Assembly: GCF_010183535.1 (NCBI RefSeq) | Contig: NC_071331.1 | Coordinates: 19,406,001-19,470,000, forward strand | Reading direction: 5' to 3' | Length of the DNA: 64,000 bases | Source: Caenorhabditis remanei | Lineage: Eukaryota; Nematoda; Chromadorea; Rhabditida; Rhabditidae | Shown: positions 33,013 to 45,200 of the stretch, piece after piece | Numbering within the stretch: position 1 is the first letter of the stretch | Layout: every line of letters starts with the position of its first letter | Position numbers and translations under genes: made by a program | Notes under the pieces: generated by a model | Databases searched by the model: none | What the model saw: only the letters and a program-made list of their open reading frames with translations | Told to the model about the DNA's origin: nothing

Positions 33013-33796
33013 TAATAAAATGAAGGAAAATGTTCGAGAATTGGAATAAGGGGTAAAAAAACCGGGAGAAAAAATCAGCTCCTTTTGAAACAGTAATTTT
33101 TGTAAGAATTTTCAAATGTATTTCAAATATAGGGGTTTCAAAATAGTTCCCATGAAAGAAGAAAAATTTAACAAGCTCAATGTAATAGAACGGAAAAAGT
33201 ATTATGAAAGGAAAAACATGGGTTGAGATCATTTGATAATGTTTTGATTTTCTCTTCGGCAGTTGTGAAACAATGTTTTTTAAACGTTTTTTAAAAGTGA
33301 AAATATATCAAGATTATCAACTAGGAGTAGGAATTAAAAATTGAACAAGATGGATTGAAACAGTAACTTTAAAAAATATTTTCTAAAATTATGAAACATG
33401 AAAATAATTTTCACCTTGAGCTAACAAGTTTTTGAAAGATATCAAATCAAAAATATTGTCTGGAACTCTGTGAACTGATTGGAGAATTACTTTTGGCATT
33501 TTTAAAACAGTAAAGTTTCAGCGTTCTGTAACTAGTAAGAACATTTGAGAATCTGCTTTAATATTGAAGAATATAGCGCTACTTGAAATTCGAGAAACAC
33601 TTTCTCCTACTCTACGATCTTGGCTTATTTTTTTAAATGAAATAGTAATTTTCGAAGTTTTTTTGCTCATCACATTTAGGTGAAGACCAACGACTTTCCA
33701 TTTCTTTTGAAACAGTACATTTGCAAAAAAAAATTTTGATGTTCCGGAATTCCAGTTTCAAAACAAATACTTATTAATGAAGCATATGTTCTATGT

Positions 33797-33936
33797 ATTA
33801 ACACGTCGGCCCTCTTACAACCGTGCTCTACCGAAACCAAAGAAAATTGTGTGCGAAATCGAGAGACTCAGAGAAAAAGAAGGATTTTCTAGGGAATTTG
33901 GGTGGAGCGCAGTTGTAAGAACTGTACCGAGTTAAT
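33797..33936 (+). mobile_element. ~140-bp palindromic MITE, copy 10
   Basis: CTCTACC arm first, right end TACCGAGTTAAT. It is followed by a GAGA-rich microsatellite (about 33,964-34,010). Confidence 0.83.
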
Positions 33937-33963
33937 GTTTGTCTTGATATTTTTTCAACTTGA

Positions 33964-34010
33964 TAGAGAGGGAGAGAGAGAAAAAGAGAGAGCAGAGAAA
34001 CGAGAGTGTA
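33964..34010. repeat. GAGA microsatellite
   Basis: GATAGAGAGGGAGAGAGAG and following purine-rich sequence. Confidence 0.7.
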
Positions 34011-34436
34011 TTTTTCTCTCCCACCTCTTTCTCTTTCAAAGTCAACGTTTCAAAAACTTGGGCTGTTTTTTGTGGCACTTCCGGTTTTCCTTATAATGAT
34101 TAATATTAATTTTTTGAAACAGTAGAAAAAACAAATTTCCATCAAAATTCCCATTTGTTTTCTGAACCCATCTATTTTCTTCTCTTTCATAAGCTCTTTC
34201 CCTCCTCATTTGCATATTTTTCATAATTTTTCTCTTTCTATAATCACCTCTCTCTCCCCAATTAGCCATCCGTATCCCCTCCTCTTCATCAACATTTTTC
34301 TTTTCGAAAATAAAAATTTCCCTTGCTGTTTCAACATCATCATACCTATTCTGACCTCTTATTCTTTTGCTATTCCATATTTCTGAAATATTATGAACAA
34401 CCGTTTCCGTTATTCAGTGATGGATTTCACACGTTT

Positions 34437-36218
34437 TTTTATTTATTTATTTATTTATTTACTTCAAGGGATAGGAGGCTATAAGATACAAAGAAGACTT
34501 GAAACATATCCCTCACGAGATAGTCTCAAGTAAAGAAAAAAAAATGGACTAATAAGGTGCATGTCATAAAAAGAGTAACGGGGGGGAAGGCAACAATTGA
34601 AATGAATACAACGGGTTCGAACTGAGATATGGAATTGCGATCAAGGGGAATTAAAGGAACTAGGCAATTAAAGGCAGGGAATAGAAAAAAAACTGTTAAT
34701 TATGCAACAAGAAGGGAGCAAGAAATATTAGAACCGGGTGATTGAGGAATCAAGTAAAATGATAAATTGTGAGGGAGAAAGAAAAATATTTACATTGTAG
34801 GTAATGGCATTCCAAAACGGAACAGTAAAAGAGAAAAAGTTATCAGATAGAGGAGATAGATAGACAAGAGACATGGGTCTTCTGGGAGAGTTTGAGAGTC
34901 TGACATAGGTGTTAAGGAAGGGGAAGTGAGATGCGCCAGCAATGAATTTGTAAAGTAAGAGTAATTGGGATTTGAGTCTACGGTGTCTAATGGAGTGCAT
35001 TGAGAGGAGTTCCAGACGTTGCGAGTAGGAAGAGAAAGAGATGTTGCAACGCTGGAGAGTTTTTCTAGAGTATACTCTGAGGGTGGATTCCAGAAGTCTA
35101 GAGAGATGAGATGAGGGGGAAAGGCAGAAAATAACAGAGCAATACTCCAAGATAGGAAGAACATAAGTTTTAAATAAGAATGAGTAGAAAGCAGGATTAT
35201 TAGACTTGAAGGATTTTAAAATCTGGGAGCAACGAAGTCGGGCAAGAGCCACGGTTCGACTAATGTGAGCACGGAACTTGAGATCAGGTTCAACAAGCAA
35301 GCCAAGATCACGAACGGAGTTTGAGTCCAGAATGGGAGAACCCGCGATAAGGAACTGATGATGAGGGTTGAGAGAACCTAAGCGAAGTAAACCCGTTTTG
35401 GAATGAGCAAGAGGAAGGAAATTGGATTCAGCCCATGTAGAGACTAAATCAATGCCTGCTTGAAGACTGGACGGGAGGTGAGAGTAGATTTTAATATCAT
35501 CAGCATAGGCAGCCACATGCAGGTGAGGAATATCATTCAAACTGAGTAACAAATCGTTGATGAACAAGAGAAAGAGTAAAGGGCCAGATACGGAACCTTG
35601 GGGAACCCCCGAGGAGATAGATGCGGAAGAGGGATCAATGAAGCTGTTGACTTTAACGGAAAAGGATCTAGAGGAAAGAAAGTCAGAAAACCATGCTACA
35701 AAGGGAGGGGAAATGCCAAAAGAGGAAAGCTTGTTGAGAAGAAGGTTGTGGGGAACTTGGTCAAAAGCTTTCTGGAAATCAAAGAACACTACATCAAGGG
35801 TTTTGTGAGTTTTAAGAATAATATTGTAATTGGATATGACCTGAACTAAAGAAGAGGCGCAGGACCGTTTAGCTAAGAAACCATGTTGATGAACTGAAAG
35901 CTTATGAGCAAAATCAGATTTGATGCGATTACAGATGATGCGCTCGAAGATTCTAGAGAAGGGATCAGTAAGGCTTATCGGACGGTAGTTATTAGGAAAA
36001 CTGGCATTACCTTTCTTGAGGACAGGGGTCACTACGGCTTTTTTCCATGATTGTGGGACAGTAGAGGTGCGGAAGGAATCATTGAAGACAATGGATAGGG
36101 GAAGGGCAAGAGTAGTGGCGCATTTCTTGATAAGAAGAAATTTGGCAAGATGGGGTGAGAAACCACAGCGGGGCGGCAGTTTACGTAAGGAGTTCTCAAT
36201 TACCCACGGCGCAAACAA
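34437..36218 (-). mobile_element. 5'-truncated CR1-type LINE retrotransposon
   Basis: One open frame on the minus strand, 36,218 to 34,728 (496 codons), encodes a LINE reverse transcriptase: NYRPISLT (residues 78-85), FFDFQKAFD (145-153), GVPQGS (204-209), AYADD (237-241), then the thumb and the conserved HRRLKSQLLLLYKF region. No endonuclease domain is present, so the element is 5'-truncated. The 3' end is an (AAAT)n tail at about 34,437-34,463, as expected of CR1/LINE target-primed insertion. The frame has no stop, suggesting a fairly young copy. The 5' junction (about 36,195) lies directly against the PKG leucine-zipper exon; the first ~8 codons (MFAPWVIEN) may be flank. Confidence 0.9.
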
Positions 36219-39200
36219 ACACGTGAAGCATTGTTGGCTGAGTTGGAGCTGAAAGATGATATCATTGATCAGTTGAGAAAAGAGTTGGCTGAGTATCGAA
36301 TGCAGAATTCAACGAGAAAGACGGCAATTTCATCGGAACCCGATGTTCAAGTCAAACGACCGATTATTGGGAAGAGTGATGAGTGAGTTATACTTTTCTC
36401 AGTAGTTGTTACAACTGTGCTCCACCGAAATGCCCTTGAAAAATGTCTCTTTTTCTCTGAGTCTCTCAATTTCGCACACAATTTTCTTCGGTTTCGGTAG
36501 AGCATGGCTGTAAGAAGCGTGCCGGGATAATACACTGAAAAACAAAAATTTTCTGTTTCAAGTGGAGTAGGAAAATAAAGGAAACTAATTTTCTCACTGT
36601 TTTTTTCATGATGCTGGCTTAAAAATGTTCAATCTTATTTAATCTAATTTTTCTGTTCTCTAGACTATAATATGGCATCATGAAACCAAGAAAAATTGAA
36701 ATATATATTTCTCATGTAGGGATAGGATACGGACTGAAGCGATCTCTTTCATATGATATTTTAAAAGTTGGTGAAATAGTAAATTTTTATGTGAATCTTT
36801 TTGACAATCTTTTGACACTTCACCAATTTTCGCAACTCGAATTATTATATTCTGAAACTCCCAAACTGTTGTAGATTGCGTTAGAAGTGGACAACATACG
36901 GAAAAGTTAGATTTGAATGCCTTGTTGATAGCAAATATAAACGGGATGTGGTTGCGAAACGACGAGTTTCAAAGCGTCTTAAATTGATATAAAAACGATG
37001 AAAGTGAAACCGAAAAGCATTTGCGTATTAGTTGTTCTTATATTCAATTGAAACTTGATGTTTTGATGAAACAGAAATTGAAAAAAAAAGATTTTCAAAA
37101 GAGGAAGCTTGTTTTTCGTATTTTTTCCCATGTTCTGAATCTATAATTTACCGTTTCAATAAAAGCTAAACAACAATTTAGAAATAGAACAATAGAGAGG
37201 CTATCCGAGTTACTGTTTCAATTTAAAAAAATGTTTAGTGAAACAGTATATATCATTCTTATATATAAAAGACAAGTGGGCATTGTCTGAGGCGTTGTCC
37301 GCAACGGATTCTGAAAGAGAAGAGAAACTGAGCCAGCGGGCAAAACCTAACCAGCGTGCCTTGGACAACGACCGTCGCTTTAACGGAACGAAAATAAAAA
37401 ATCCCGGAACGAAAAAAAAATCCCGGAACAAGAAAAAGATCCCGGAACGAAAATGTTCAATCTATTCCTTGAATTTTTGCGGAGTTATATTGTTCCAGAG
37501 TACCGAAAAGAGTAGACGCGGGTTTGAATCCTCCCGGGTTAGAAATCAATAAAATTATATTTGAAATTCCTAAAAACAGGACTTTTGTAAATCTAGAAAT
37601 CAATAAAATTATGATTGAAATTCCTAAAAACAGGGTACTTTTTATAAAATTAACTTCCCCCACCATTCTTATCTGTGTCGGTACCGGATAGACTCGTCGA
37701 TCAGAGGATGTAGTAGTCTATAATACGCGGGCTGAAGTTTTCTTCAGTAGACGCGGGTTTCTGTATACAGGTGTACGGTATACAGGTGAACAGGTAAAGA
37801 GGTATACCGTAGGGGGTACGGTAGGGGGTACGGTATTCAGAGAGTTTTTAATTATAGGTGAACAGGTACACAGGTAAAAACAGGTCCCCCGGTGTGTGGT
37901 ACTTACCTGGAAACTATGAACAGAGGTATGATGAATTACAGGCCTTTTTTCAGAGAGGTAGGTATTGCAGGCCTTTTTTTCAATTACAGGTACACAGGTG
38001 ATGACGTCACCCGTAGGACGGAAAATTCTTCTAGAAAGGCAGGGTGGAAAGTTCCTCCTCCATTCTACTTACTGTCAACAGTTGATTTTTTTCGGAAATA
38101 CAAATTTAACACGGAAATCAACGACTGAAAATTGCTTCTACCGCAATTGGTTTTCGATGGATTTCAAGGACATGACTGCCGGACAAACTTCTGATTTCTA
38201 AGTCTAATTCGTTATGTTTTCTTCTGATTTTTATCATTTTTAGTAGTTGAGTTTTTTTTCAATTCCTCAAATAGAATTTCTTTATCAGAAAACAGTGGAA
38301 AATTATTACTGTTTCAAGAAAAACCTCCAACAAACAGTCTTTGTGACTTTTATTATTTTTTTGCATTTTACACACACATCAATTTACTGCAACGCAACGT
38401 ATTAAATTGAATTTGTTACATTGGTTCAAAAAAACATCAGCTTTGATCCAGTTAACTTTCGTTTTTGACGGAATAGTCCGAATTCTCACTGTTTCAGAAA
38501 TTTTAAAAAATTGATCACGATCTGATTAAAACATTGCAAAGTTGTGTTAAAAAATTGTAAGAATTGAACGCATTTTTTTTCAAAAACGTACTGTTTCAAG
38601 GAACAATCACAGCTCGGGCAAAGTTATTATCTTTGATCGCATACTCACAGGGGTGCGAGGCGTAAGGTCCGCAACGAAAAGCTTTGAATTTACCGGCCGA
38701 GTCGCGATGCGTTTGCGTCGCGTTTTTCATTGAAAAATACGACAAACACACGCTAAACTTGAACTTGGCACTCAGCCAAGTCCTTTTTTGCACCGTGCCA
38801 ACCGCTGAGAGACGGAGCGCGTTTACGTGACCTTGCGTTTTGCACCCCTGTGCATACTAAATTCTATTCCAGTGTTCAACATGTCGACGAGTTGCAAAGC
38901 GTCTAAATTGATATAAAAAGGATAAAAGTGAAACTGGATTTGTTTATTAGTTGTTCATATTCCAATTGAAAATTGATGTTTTGATGAAACGGAAATGTTT
39001 AACAAATTTTATTTTAAGAAGAAACTTGATTTTTCACAGTTTTCTCATGTTCAGAATCTATAATTCAATGTTTTAATGAAAAATTGAGTAACAACATAAA
39101 AAAATAGAAAAACTATCATGCAGGAGAACTAGAGTCACTATTCAAATTATTGTTTCGATTTAAAAATTAAAAATTGTTTAGTGAAACAGTATATATTAGT

Positions 39201-42200
39201 TATAAGGCAATTGCCTTTCGGATAGTGAATCTATTCCACGACTCAATAAATTATTCATTTCTGGAATATTTCTTTTACTGTTTCAAAAAAAAACTTGAGT
39301 TTTTTGTTCAAATTTACTCAATGTTGCGTCGTTTTTCACACGATTCACAGTTTCAAAAAAATTCAACCCGAGTGTGAAGTATTGCAAAGTAGTTATTTTC
39401 CAGTAATCCGTTACTAAATTTAACAGAATAAAAAAGAGCAATTTCTGTTTCAACTTTTTCTTATCTCCCTTCACAAGTTTTCTTATCCAGTGTAGCCAAT
39501 AATATAACTCCGGTATTCAGAATAACATTTACTGTTTCAAAAATCAAGTATCTAAAACGATTCTCATATTTGATATTACTCCGGCTAAATAAGTCCATGA
39601 TAAATACAACCTAATTTTTCGGTTTCAGTAATATTTTCTTTAAATGATCTGAATTCATATAATGATTTCTTCACGTCATTGTCGATTTTTTACAATTTCA
39701 ATAAGAAAAACTCAAAAATAACTCTCAAATCACATCATTTCGTTTGTCTATTTCTTCTATTCGAATTACATGATATTGAGTCCTCAAAAACTTTAATCCG
39801 TTAAGTCAAGAGTAAAAACCAGACGAATTCCGTTAAGAAAGAAAAAACATGTGCTTTGCCCTCATGGTATCATGTCATTCTGCTTCCGAAAATAAGACGC
39901 TTCGAACGGGAAAAAAGAGACATAGAGGGAGGGAGAGACTTTGCTCTTTGCACGAAATTTTTGTGCCCTCAGGGAGAACTCTCTCGGGGGGTCAAACAGA
40001 TTACTGTCTCCTCCTTTCAAAAGGGGCGGGGCTTAGGGAAGAGAGTATAGGAAGAATATTATTTCATTTTATCAGAGAGAATTCTGTGTCACACAGTATT
40101 TTATATTTGAAACTGAAAATGAAAGCTCTCAGATATAGAAGAGATTTATTCCGTAACCGGACTCAACGTTATGTTCCAAAGAGGTTTGTGCTTTTTTGTT
40201 TGCTTTGGGAATTCTTGCAAAATTTCAATTTTTTTGTCTGTGTCTTGTAATTTGAACTATAGCGAAAATGCATTCTCAAAAAGGTTATGGTTTTTCAAAA
40301 GCTGTTGAAACAGTGAAATTTTTTTAAATCGGTTTGACTTTCAGGGGAGTTTAAAATATTGTTGGTTGTTGTTTCAAAAAGTATTGAATCTGAAATCTTT
40401 AGAAGTCTAACTGATGAGAAGACCAATTTTCCTTCTGTATAACTACTGAAACAGTGCAATTAAAAAAATATATTTTGTGAAGTATCCTACATTTTACTGG
40501 ATTTTGAAGTGATTAAAGTGTATTCTCATTATAATGGAATTCTCTCTTTTATGAAACAGCAAAAATTTTCTCTGAAAATAAACTTCTGTCAACTTTTGCA
40601 CAAAACCTTTGCAGAATTTTTTTGTCTGTGTCTTGGTTACAGAGCGAATTTCACTGCGTTCTCAAAAGATGTATGACTTTTCAAAAATTGTTGAAACAGT
40701 GATATTTTGAAACATTGATCCGACTGTAAAGTATTGGGGGTTGCTGTTTCAAAAATTATTAAATCTGATATTTTCAGAATTCAAACCGATCATAAAACCG
40801 GTTTTTGCACAACTTTACTAATTTTCAAACACTGAAAATAATTTATTTGGAAAAGTGAAATGATTAAAATTTATTCTTATAGTAGCCTTTTATGAAACTG
40901 TAAAAAAAAAACTTCTGCCAGTTTTTTCATTTTTTGCCAGTTTCAACAAGCTTCGAAGAGACGTTCGAGATGACCGACAAAGACTGAATCCTGAACTCAT
41001 CGAAAACATAATGATTGGATTCTTTTATTCGAACAGCTACAAATAGGTTCTGAAGATGTTTCTGTTCTTATGTATTTATGAATTTAAGAGTTTTCTCTTT
41101 CTTTCCTCTTTTTTTCCTAGTTCCACTCTTTCTCTTTCTCTTTCTCTCTTTTACGGAAGAAGAAAATATGATTCTTTTTTTGTGAAATTCTTTTAAACAC
41201 AAAACTAAAAAACGGCATTTTTACCGCTTGGAAAATGAAACGCGTCAAAAATTGCCGTTTTAAAAACAGGCGAAGGCGGCCTTCGCCGGAAATGAAAAAA
41301 GCGAAGGTTGCCTTCGCCTGAAATTATACAGGCAAATATCGCCGTAGGCGAATATCGCCGCCGGCGGAAATGAAAAAGGCGAATGTCACCGTAAAACGCA
41401 TTATTAACAAAATATAAAAAAATTATTTCAATGATGGTAATCACAAAAAAAAAGTTTGCCACTTTTTTTGACCGGAGATAGATCTTCAATGTTGGTCCAG
41501 AATTTGTAACATGGAAAATCTGCCCCGTCCATATTTATGTTTTCTGTCCAATTTTTATATTTTAATAAATCTGCTCCATCTTTTTCACTTAAATATGTGG
41601 TTTGCTAAGATAAAAAGGAAGTTGTTGAATTTGGAATAAATCTGCTCTATATTCTGTTTTCTAGCGGATAAAACACGGGAAAGAAAATAAAACAGTATTA
41701 ATGGAGTGGTCCAAAAATGCTTGAATTTTTTAAATTTTTCTTCAATTATCTGAACTTTTGAAATTTCAACCGTCTTATATGGAAGAAATAATTATCAAAT
41801 ATTGTAATTGTTTATTACGACTTATCGACTTATCAATATCATTTCGATTATTTTTTTATCACTGAACATGTCTCCATGAAACAGTAAAGAATTCAGAAAA
41901 ATTTCTGTTACATAAATTGTTATGTTGTGACGGAAACACTAATCTAATGATGAAGTTTTGATTGTTGCAGTTTTCACAAGTGCTTTTAGCCGATCAGTTG
42001 GTCGATTATGAATCTGAACATCACAGTTATTCTAACCAGACACCTAACATACCCCTGAAACAGTGAAATCTCATTCCAGAGCCTTCGAAACCATCGGAAA
42101 TGCTCTCCGTCTCAACACGTTTCTCCGTAATCAGGATGCAACTCAAATCGAAAAAATCTCGTCGGCAATGTATCCGGTCGAGGTTCAAGCCGGAGCAATT

Positions 42201-45200
42201 ATCATTCGTCAGGGAGATTTGGGGTCAATTATGTATGTCATTCAAGGTTAGTTTTTATTTAAATGAAAGAGTTTTTTGTTGGGAAAGAAAAATTAATTTC
42301 TGTTCCGAAAATAGGTATGAGTCTGGGAGTTATGCGAATACCATTGGGACGGTCATATATGAATATGTTATGTTTTTTTAAATATATTCTTTTCCATAGA
42401 ATTTTTCTAAATTCATCAAAACGCATCCAAACCACAAATGTAAATACTTTTCGTAAAAACAGTAAGTTTTTTATTGAAATTAGTTTTTTTTTCATGCTTT
42501 TAGTGATAATGTACCTTGTTGAGTTCATAAAACTTCCAATTTTTAAATCTGTTTTAAATAAAAACTAGTTAATTTTCAGAAGGAAAAGTGCAAGTTGTGA
42601 AGGATAACCGATTCGTCCGTACAATGGAAAGGGAGCTCTTTTCGGTGAACTCGCCATTCTTCATCACTGTGAGAGGACTGCAACTGTTAGAGGTGAGAAT
42701 ATTGTGAAGCTCAAATGAAAAAAATTATTATGGGGCTCAATTACATATAATTATAATAAATTAGACATCAATCATTGTAAGCCTATGTATCAGCGTCAAG
42801 AAATATTTTTGTTCACAGTAACTTCGAACAATTACTGTTTCAGTGAAACAGAAAGCATTTCAAAGAAATTTCCAATGTAATTTTCTTCATTGTGTCTATT
42901 AGCATAGCACGCTTCTTACATCTCCGCTCTATGGAAATCGAATAAAATTGTGGGCGAAATTGAGCGACTCAGAGAAAAGAGACATTTTTCAAGTGCATTT
43001 CGGTGGAGCGCAGTTGTAAGAACTGTGTCGAGCCAAAAAATTTGAGAGCACACCAAATATATTACTGCAACAGCATTTTGAAGTTTCTGTTTCAACAACC
43101 TTTGATCAGATGAAGTTATTTTGTGTTTTATTGATTTCTCAAACAGTTCATAGAAAGGAGACAGAGTGACTTTTGTAAAATTTCCATTTTTGGAATAAGA
43201 ATTTTGAAATAGTAATTTTTTTGTTATTATATAGAAGAAGAAATCTATATTATTTACTGAAAAACTATTGTAGACTCTTCATAAACCTTATAACAATTTT
43301 TTAAAACAGTAAGAATACGATGTTTTTGGGCAGATAGCACGAAGCTGTAAAAAAATTGTCGCATTTTTTTAAACATGCATTTTTACCCATTGTGAACGAT
43401 TCCAGAATGTTCTATCATCAATCAAGTTGACCTTTCCCGATTCTATTTTTATCACTGATTTGATTATTTTCGGTGTCATTCGTACACATTTCCATACTCG
43501 ATTGATTAGAACTGTAGAATAGAAATTTCTGAAGTGGAATAGCTGAAAGAGTCAAAATTTTTAATATGAGATTTTCTTCATAGATTTGGAGCACCATTGT
43601 AAATAACAACACTTAAAAAACTAGTTCTAGTTTTGAAACAGTAAGAAAAAATTGTTCTAAAACGTAAAAATGTCCAGTCCTTTTCCCAATTTCCCCCTTA
43701 ATTTTCCCTTTCTTTTCTCTCTCAACCCGATACGGAAATGACCTAATCAGACCAATTTCCAACCGTCCCAAACTATCCCAATTCGTCATTCTAGATAGAA
43801 GACAAGGGGGTCCAGTTCTTTTTAGAAACAAAACAACAAAAATCAACAAAAGAAGGAAAAGTGACGATACCAAAGCGCCAAGATTCAAAATGACGTTTAA
43901 ACGAGAACATGATGTAATTTATGCTTCTTTGGTTTTAGAATAGATTGTGATATTCTGAAAATCAAAGTGACATTGAGTGGTCAAGTACCTGATTTGTACT
44001 GAGGTTACTGTAGCAATTTGAAGCGATAAGTGGATATTCTGAAAGATTCATTATTTCAAAACGTGTGGAAACAGAAAACATAATTACAGTTTCAGATTTT
44101 TTCAATTCAATAAACGATAGGTTTTTAATGTTGATTCTTGAAGTATAAGAAACAAAAACATACGGTATTTACATACATAGCATACTTTTCCTTTTCAAAA
44201 ACTGTGGAATTTTGTACTGTTTCAAAAAATCATTTCCAAAAGTTCTGGATGCCTGAATTTTGCTTGGGACGCGGTATTTGATATCAAACAATTGTATTTG
44301 CTTTACATTAAAATCGTTGAGCTTATTTGCTTCCAATCAAAAATCAAAATGACTGCTCAAGTACTCAATAAGTACTGTAACTGTAGTTATTTTCTGCAAA
44401 AATTTTAAGAAAAACATACATTTTTGCTGTTTCCCAAATTTTCAAAAAGTTATTCAAGTTAATTAGATTTGATAGTGAGAGAATACTCATTGGCTGACTG
44501 AATAATCATTTCGAGGAATAGGATTTATTGCTGTTTCAAAAGCTGATTGTTTTCAGCGCCAAAAAAATGGATAGCCAATGTTTCGATTTTTTCTTGACAA
44601 TGAATTTATAAAATACTTTTTCCAAGTTTCCAGTTCAGTTTTAATCTAATTTGTGAATGCAATATGACAATTTGTGAGTTATCGTTGCTTTTTAAAATAT
44701 AAATATTTTCTGTTTCACAATTTCCAAACAAGGACAGAGTTGTAGACAATTTTCAGTAATGTTGCTGACTCATCTGAAATATTTCTGATTTTTTGTTGTC
44801 GCGACCATCCTTCGGATACTCACGACCTTAGATGCAGACACATATCTTCACAGCTAAATCTCATCACTTAACCAAAGGCAAACCAACAATCTAGTATGAT
44901 TTCTCTCAAACGAGAGAAACTCATATTCAAACTGCCGCCATGAAGTATACGAAGAAGGATGCAAGTGCGCCCCGCCGGACGCAGGTCGCGCCGGCGCGCA
45001 TAACTCTACACTTCGCCTTCTAGAAGCTTCCGAGAAATGGCGCGAAACCACCAACGCATCAACGGAACAAGCTACAATCGTCAGTCTTCAACTCAAGTCG
45101 ACTCACGTTGACACCTCAACATCAGCTCACGTCGGAGGACTAACTTCCATGTGTTCTCGCTGAGAAGCGTGTGTCCAGCCGTATTGGTGCACCGCTTCAA

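Larger units (their letters stand above)
29245..34333. promoter_or_regulatory. 21U-RNA promoter cluster, 29.2-34.3 kb
   Basis: Exact cores: plus at 29245, 30201, 32410, 32528 and 34326; minus at 30274, 32669, 33086, 33356, 33708 and 34115. The run 32,669-34,115 is all minus. Near matches with one change (for example ACTGTTCCA at 29,776) correspond to intact cores in copy B. Confidence 0.8.
36553..42063. promoter_or_regulatory. 21U-RNA promoter cluster in the first PKG intron
   Basis: Exact cores: plus at 36553, 37213, 38309, 38489, 38591, 39278, 39445, 39532 and 40744; minus at 37067, 37239, 39182, 40306, 40447, 40552, 40692, 41877 and 42056. The minus core at 42,056-42,063 ends 16 bases before the exon at 42,080 and has a TGAT start signal with T at 42,020. 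Minus cores at 37,239 and 39,182 are copies from a local duplication. Confidence 0.82.

Noticed and set aside
34790..35164. Second minus-strand ORF in the LINE
   Set aside because: Overlaps the reverse transcriptase in another frame and has no family features.
35557..35849. Two plus-strand ORFs over the LINE
   Set aside because: They are antisense shadows of the reverse transcriptase frame.
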